From an uncultured Lachnospiraceae bacterium (GTDB lineage Bacteria; Bacillota; Clostridia; Lachnospirales; Lachnospiraceae), in assembly GCA_902778165.1 (NCBI GenBank), contig CACYWQ010000001.1, positions 310,001-374,000 of the forward strand: a stretch of 64,000 nucleotides of DNA, in the 5' to 3' direction. A program made the translations under genes and the position numbers. The notes below the pieces were generated by a model, which saw only the letters and a list, made by a program, of their open reading frames with translations, was not told the origin of the DNA and searched no databases. Of the stretch, positions 60,741 to 64,000 are shown in pieces (within the stretch, counting starts at the first letter, position 1; every line of letters starts with the position of its first letter).

Positions 60741-62542
60741 TGAAAAAATGGATGCGTGCGATAATTGCATATCTTATTACGTTTGCCGTATATAACACAG
60801 GCGGATTCTCTGCATCCGATATCCTTATGGGGCTTATCTTTGCCGGTACATATATGTTGCTCGGACTTCTTCCTAACGGCAAAAAAGGCCCGACTGAGAT
60901 ATTGCAGGACTCGATATATTCGCAGATTCACGGGAAGTTCAGTTCCGATGCGGCTTTTAATAAGAAACTGTCTAAAGCGTCTAGTGCGGTGACATTTATC
61001 TGGACTGCCTTATATGTTGTATATATGGGCGGCCGTATCAACAGAGATTTGGATAATCCGCTGTTTAGAACGGTATATACGGTATTGACCGTAATCGGAT
61101 TATATATAGCCATGTATCTTGTGATACGTTCGATCCTGGTGCGCATACTTTTTGTTGAGGTCAGACAGGAAACGGGAAACTTTAATCCTAAGATATGGCT
61201 TAAATATACACTGATTATATTTGCATTTATGCTACCGCTTTTTATACTGAATCATCCGGGAACACTGACAGTGGATTCATTTGAACAGCTGATGCAGGCT
61301 CAAGGAGTCAAAGTATACAGCGATCATCATCCGTGGATACACACGATGATTATTAAGGCGCTGTATTCTGTGGGATATGCCCTAAGTAACAGCGTATACG
61401 GTGGTATAGCATCATATACGCTTTTCCAGATGTTGGCAGTTGCCGTGTCTGTAGCTTATGCAATCGAATCCATGACGGAAGGATATGATACGACAGATCC
61501 GAAGGGTAAAAGGATACGTATACTCATGTTGTGCGCCTTTGTTCTCTACCCGTATAATCTCGCATATTCCATTACGATGTGGAAGGATGTGCTGTTTGCG
61601 GCAGCCGTTCTTGTACTGACTGTGACCGCATACAGAGTATATGTTGTAAATAACGGGTTCAGAGCAAGAGATATCGTATTATTGACCGTAAGCGGACTTC
61701 TTATGTGCCTGCTTAGGCATAACGGGCTGTATGCATATATATTGACAATTATAGTGATTCTTGTGAGGGAATTGGTTCAGAGGAAACGCGTTTTTGCGAC
61801 AATAGTTATTGTAGCCGGAACTCTTATAGCGGTCGCCTTGGTGCGTGGGCCGATTCAGAGGGCGAATAATGTAGAGGCGGGCGATTTTGCCCATAATATT
61901 CCTATCCCGTTACAACAGGTTGCGCGGGTGGTATATGACGGTAACGAGCTAACAGATGAAGAGACAGAGGCTTTACTTAAGATAAATACGATAGATTTCC
62001 TCAGAGAGGAATACACTCCGGGTGGAGCGGATCCCGTGATACAGTGGGTAATGTTTGGTGATCATAAATATCTCCTTAATCATAAGGCAGAATATATCTC
62101 GTTATGGCTTAAATTAGGATTAAGATATCCGGATGAGTATCTGAGAGCATATATAGATCAGACCAAGGGATACTATACGACTATGGCACCCGAACAGACT
62201 GAGTACTATGGTATAATGCCAAACAGTATGGATCTTGAGACTAAGCCGATTCTCGGAGCGGGTATACGTATCAAGACAGATGAGATCTTAAGCAAACTTC
62301 ATGGTATGATACCCGTATACGGAATCTTATACAGTATGGGCGCATGTTTTATGCTTCTGATTTTTGGTATGGCAATATGTGTAATGCAAGATAAAAAGGG
62401 CAAGATGATCATATATCTACCGGTATTAACGCTTACACTTACGTTGTTGGTGGCTACGCCGTTATGTGCGGATCTAAGATACGCTTATCCGCTTATGTTA
62501 TGCATGCCGATGCTTTTTGTTGCCACTGTCGGTCGTGATTGA
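60737..62542 (+). CDS. DUF6020-like polytopic membrane protein
   Basis: The 601-residue protein has about twelve hydrophobic segments. A loop near residues 170-205 has NHPGTLTVDSFEQLMQAQG and SDHHPWIHTMIIKALY, which resemble the first periplasmic loop of GT-C transferases, and this fits the DUF6020 family of Firmicutes. The reaction is unknown. ATGATG overlaps the end of the HAD gene. Like the protein at 50739 it is a candidate for glycan modification on the outer face. Confidence 0.78.
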   Translation: MMKKWMRAIIAYLITFAVYNTGGFSASDILMGLIFAGTYMLLGLLPNGKKGPTEILQDSIYSQIHGKFSSDAAFNKKLSKASSAVTFIWTALYVVYMGGRINRDLDNPLFRTVYTVLTVIGLYIAMYLVIRSILVRILFVEVRQETGNFNPKIWLKYTLIIFAFMLPLFILNHPGTLTVDSFEQLMQAQGVKVYSDHHPWIHTMIIKALYSVGYALSNSVYGGIASYTLFQMLAVAVSVAYAIESMTEGYDTTDPKGKRIRILMLCAFVLYPYNLAYSITMWKDVLFAAAVLVLTVTAYRVYVVNNGFRARDIVLLTVSGLLMCLLRHNGLYAYILTIIVILVRELVQRKRVFATIVIVAGTLIAVALVRGPIQRANNVEAGDFAHNIPIPLQQVARVVYDGNELTDEETEALLKINTIDFLREEYTPGGADPVIQWVMFGDHKYLLNHKAEYISLWLKLGLRYPDEYLRAYIDQTKGYYTTMAPEQTEYYGIMPNSMDLETKPILGAGIRIKTDEILSKLHGMIPVYGILYSMGACFMLLIFGMAICVMQDKKGKMIIYLPVLTLTLTLLVATPLCADLRYAYPLMLCMPMLFVATVGRD

Positions 62543-62569
62543 TTTAGTGTGGTGGCTTGGGAAGGACAT

Positions 62570-63538
62570 ATGGATAAATACAAAAAGAGAGTATTCAACA
62601 TAATAGAGATAGGGAATAAGGGCGATGTGATAAGCCATGCGTTTGATGTGCTGATAGTGTTGACCATTATTCTGAATTTGTTCGTAACTCTCGCGGATAC
62701 ATTCGACGAGATGGCTTTGTATCGCGGCGCTTTCGAAGTAATCGAGCTGGTTACCATTCTTATCTTTACGATAGAGTATATCCTAAGGGTATGGACATCG
62801 AAGTACCTGTATCCTGACAAAGGATATTCAAATCTTAAGGCCGCAGTTTGTTTTATATTCTCATTCTACGGCATTATAGATCTGCTGACATTTCTGCCCT
62901 TTTACATGCCCTTAGTATTCCCATCGGGTATCGTTGTATTCAGACTGCTTCGGGTATTCCGGATATTCAGGCTGTTTAAGATCAATGCACAGTATGATGC
63001 GTTTAATGTTATAACAGATGTATTAAATGACAAGAAGAATCAGCTGGTATCGAGTACGTGTCTGGTACTCATACTGATGGTGGCATCAAGTCTGGGAATG
63101 TATAATCTTGAGCATGAGGCACAGCCGGATGTATTTAAGAATGCTTTCTCCGGAATGTGGTGGTCGGTATCGGCTCTGCTCACGGTAGGATACGGTGATA
63201 TCTATCCCATAACAGTTGCCGGTAAGATACTGGGGATAATCACGGCATTCTTAGGTGTGGGCATGGTAGCTATCCCTACAGGTATCATAAGCGCCGGTTT
63301 TGTGGAGAGATATACAAGACTTAAGCATTCGGATGATTATGTTACTGATGAAAATGTAGTCAGTGAGATCGTAAACATTACGGAAGGCCATAAATGGGCA
63401 GGACAACGTATATCTGAGATCGATCTACCAAAGAGAAGCCTGATAATTGCGATACTCAGAGGTGACGATACTGTCATTCCGAGAGGTGAGACGATGATAT
63501 TGCAGGACGACAGAGTTGTACTTATCAAAGACAAATAA
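62570..63538 (+). CDS. Voltage-gated potassium channel-like protein with TrkA-C domain
   Basis: The ATG at 62570 follows GGAAGGAC; the GTG at 62549 is less likely. The 322-residue protein has six hydrophobic segments. The S4-like segment RLLRVFRIFRLFK carries spaced arginines, and the pore has TVGYGDIYPI, the potassium selectivity filter. The last 90 residues form a TrkA-C ligand-binding domain (IISEID-like GQRISEIDLPKRSLIIAILR). It is probably a housekeeping ion channel unrelated to glycan synthesis. It may mark the edge of the glycan locus. Confidence 0.92.
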   Translation: MDKYKKRVFNIIEIGNKGDVISHAFDVLIVLTIILNLFVTLADTFDEMALYRGAFEVIELVTILIFTIEYILRVWTSKYLYPDKGYSNLKAAVCFIFSFYGIIDLLTFLPFYMPLVFPSGIVVFRLLRVFRIFRLFKINAQYDAFNVITDVLNDKKNQLVSSTCLVLILMVASSLGMYNLEHEAQPDVFKNAFSGMWWSVSALLTVGYGDIYPITVAGKILGIITAFLGVGMVAIPTGIISAGFVERYTRLKHSDDYVTDENVVSEIVNITEGHKWAGQRISEIDLPKRSLIIAILRGDDTVIPRGETMILQDDRVVLIKDK

Positions 63539-63552
63539 ACGGAGATGCATAC

Positions 63553-64000
63553 ATGATCAAATATCTGTATCCTGAGGGCAGGGAAAAAGCCCTTACATTC
63601 AGCTATGATGACGGAGAAATCGGTGACAGAAGACTTGTGTCTATCTTTAATGAGCATGGCCTTAGAGGAACATTTCACCTAAATGACGGTAAATTCGATT
63701 CCGGCAATTATATAAGTGCATCCGAAGTCGCTTCACTGTATAAAGGCCATGAAGTGGCCTGCCACGGTGTATGGCATAAGCATCCGAATGTGATGAGTGT
63801 GTCTGAAGCCATGATCGAGTTCCATGACAACAGGGTTAAACTTGAGGCACTGACAGGATCTTTAGTCAGAGGTCTATCCTATGCGTACGGCGAATATAAT
63901 GATGAGATAATAAATGTTGCACGTGCCTGTGGCTTGGTATACAGTCGTACTGTTGACAGTACTCACGGATTTCAACTTCCCGCGGATTTTCTTAAGTGGC
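63553..64000 (+). CDS. Polysaccharide deacetylase family protein, N-terminal part (3' truncated by window edge)
   Basis: A frame beginning with ATG at 63553, eight bases after GGAG, stays open to the right edge (149 codons). It has ALTFSYDDGEIGDRRLV with the paired aspartates, RGTFHLNDGKF, and CHGVWHKHP, giving the metal-binding histidines of the deacetylase fold. No signal peptide is seen, so it may act in the cytoplasm. It begins 15 bases after the channel gene. The C-terminal part lies outside the window. Confidence 0.8.
   Translation, partial: MIKYLYPEGREKALTFSYDDGEIGDRRLVSIFNEHGLRGTFHLNDGKFDSGNYISASEVASLYKGHEVACHGVWHKHPNVMSVSEAMIEFHDNRVKLEALTGSLVRGLSYAYGEYNDEIINVARACGLVYSRTVDSTHGFQLPADFLKW

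Noticed and set aside
1..64000. CRISPR array, tRNA or rRNA genes
   Set aside because: No regularly spaced short repeats, and no cloverleaf or rRNA-like stretches were noticed while reading; a dedicated search could still find a divergent tRNA.

Overview
The window looks like part of a very large surface-glycan locus from a strictly anaerobic, low-to-moderate GC Firmicute, most likely a Lachnospiraceae member (Butyrivibrio/Pseudobutyrivibrio-like). The guess rests on family content (DUF6020, DUF6076 and DUF2304 proteins, rubrerythrin plus desulfoferrodoxin), on AGGAGG-type ribosome binding sites, and on codon use; it is an inference, not a database result. Almost every gene is on the + strand; only two (42155-44955) are on the - strand. 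No tRNA, rRNA, CRISPR array or transposase was seen.

Region 1 (1-13.6 kb) is visibly more AT-rich than the rest and reads as one long operon for a nonulosonic-acid-type or other unusual sugar: two DegT/StrS aminotransferases, three cytidylyltransferase-type proteins (one fused to a radical SAM/SPASM module), a short NeuB, a PseG/SpsG-like protein, glycosyltransferases, an APS-kinase/methyltransferase fusion, two TagB/TagF-like transferases and a WlbA-like oxidoreductase. It ends at an eroded wlbB-like acetyltransferase pseudogene.

Region 2 (14-21.7 kb) has a full-length NeuB, a FemAB-like acyltransferase, a polysaccharide deacetylase, a formyltransferase, glycosyltransferases and an intact WlbB/WlbC pair. 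Region 3 (21.7-32 kb) is an accessory island with poorly known proteins (DUF6680, HD, DUF6076, a TM-TPR protein, a Rieske oxygenase, an AAA ATPase/TOPRIM pair like RloAB/PARIS-type defence, a membrane protein). It is littered with remnants of neighbouring genes: two broken glycosyltransferase copies, a broken TOPRIM tail and a broken Rieske start. Region 4 (32-40.3 kb) holds a UDP-GlcNAc dehydrogenase, two oxygen-defence proteins, the initiating sugar-phosphate transferase, NeuC and further glycan genes. A nested inverted repeat and an MqsR/Panacea-type toxin-antitoxin pair with its own palindromic promoter follow (40.4-42.1 kb).

Region 5 (42.2-64 kb) has two AsnB-type amidotransferases, a PglK-like ABC flippase, a TupA-like ATP-grasp protein, glycosyltransferases, an EctB-like aminotransferase, an MBOAT/SGNH acylation pair, NeuA, an oxidoreductase, a HAD phosphatase, a DUF6020 membrane protein, a K+ channel and a deacetylase cut by the right edge.

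Together the genes can make CMP-sialic/legionaminic-type sugars (NeuC, NeuB and NeuA lie about 43 kb apart) and probably a 2,3-diamino-uronic acid (WbpA-type dehydrogenase, WlbA-like, WlbC, WlbB). They could start a glycan on a lipid carrier, extend it, flip it, and decorate it with formyl, acyl, amide, methyl and possibly phosphate groups.
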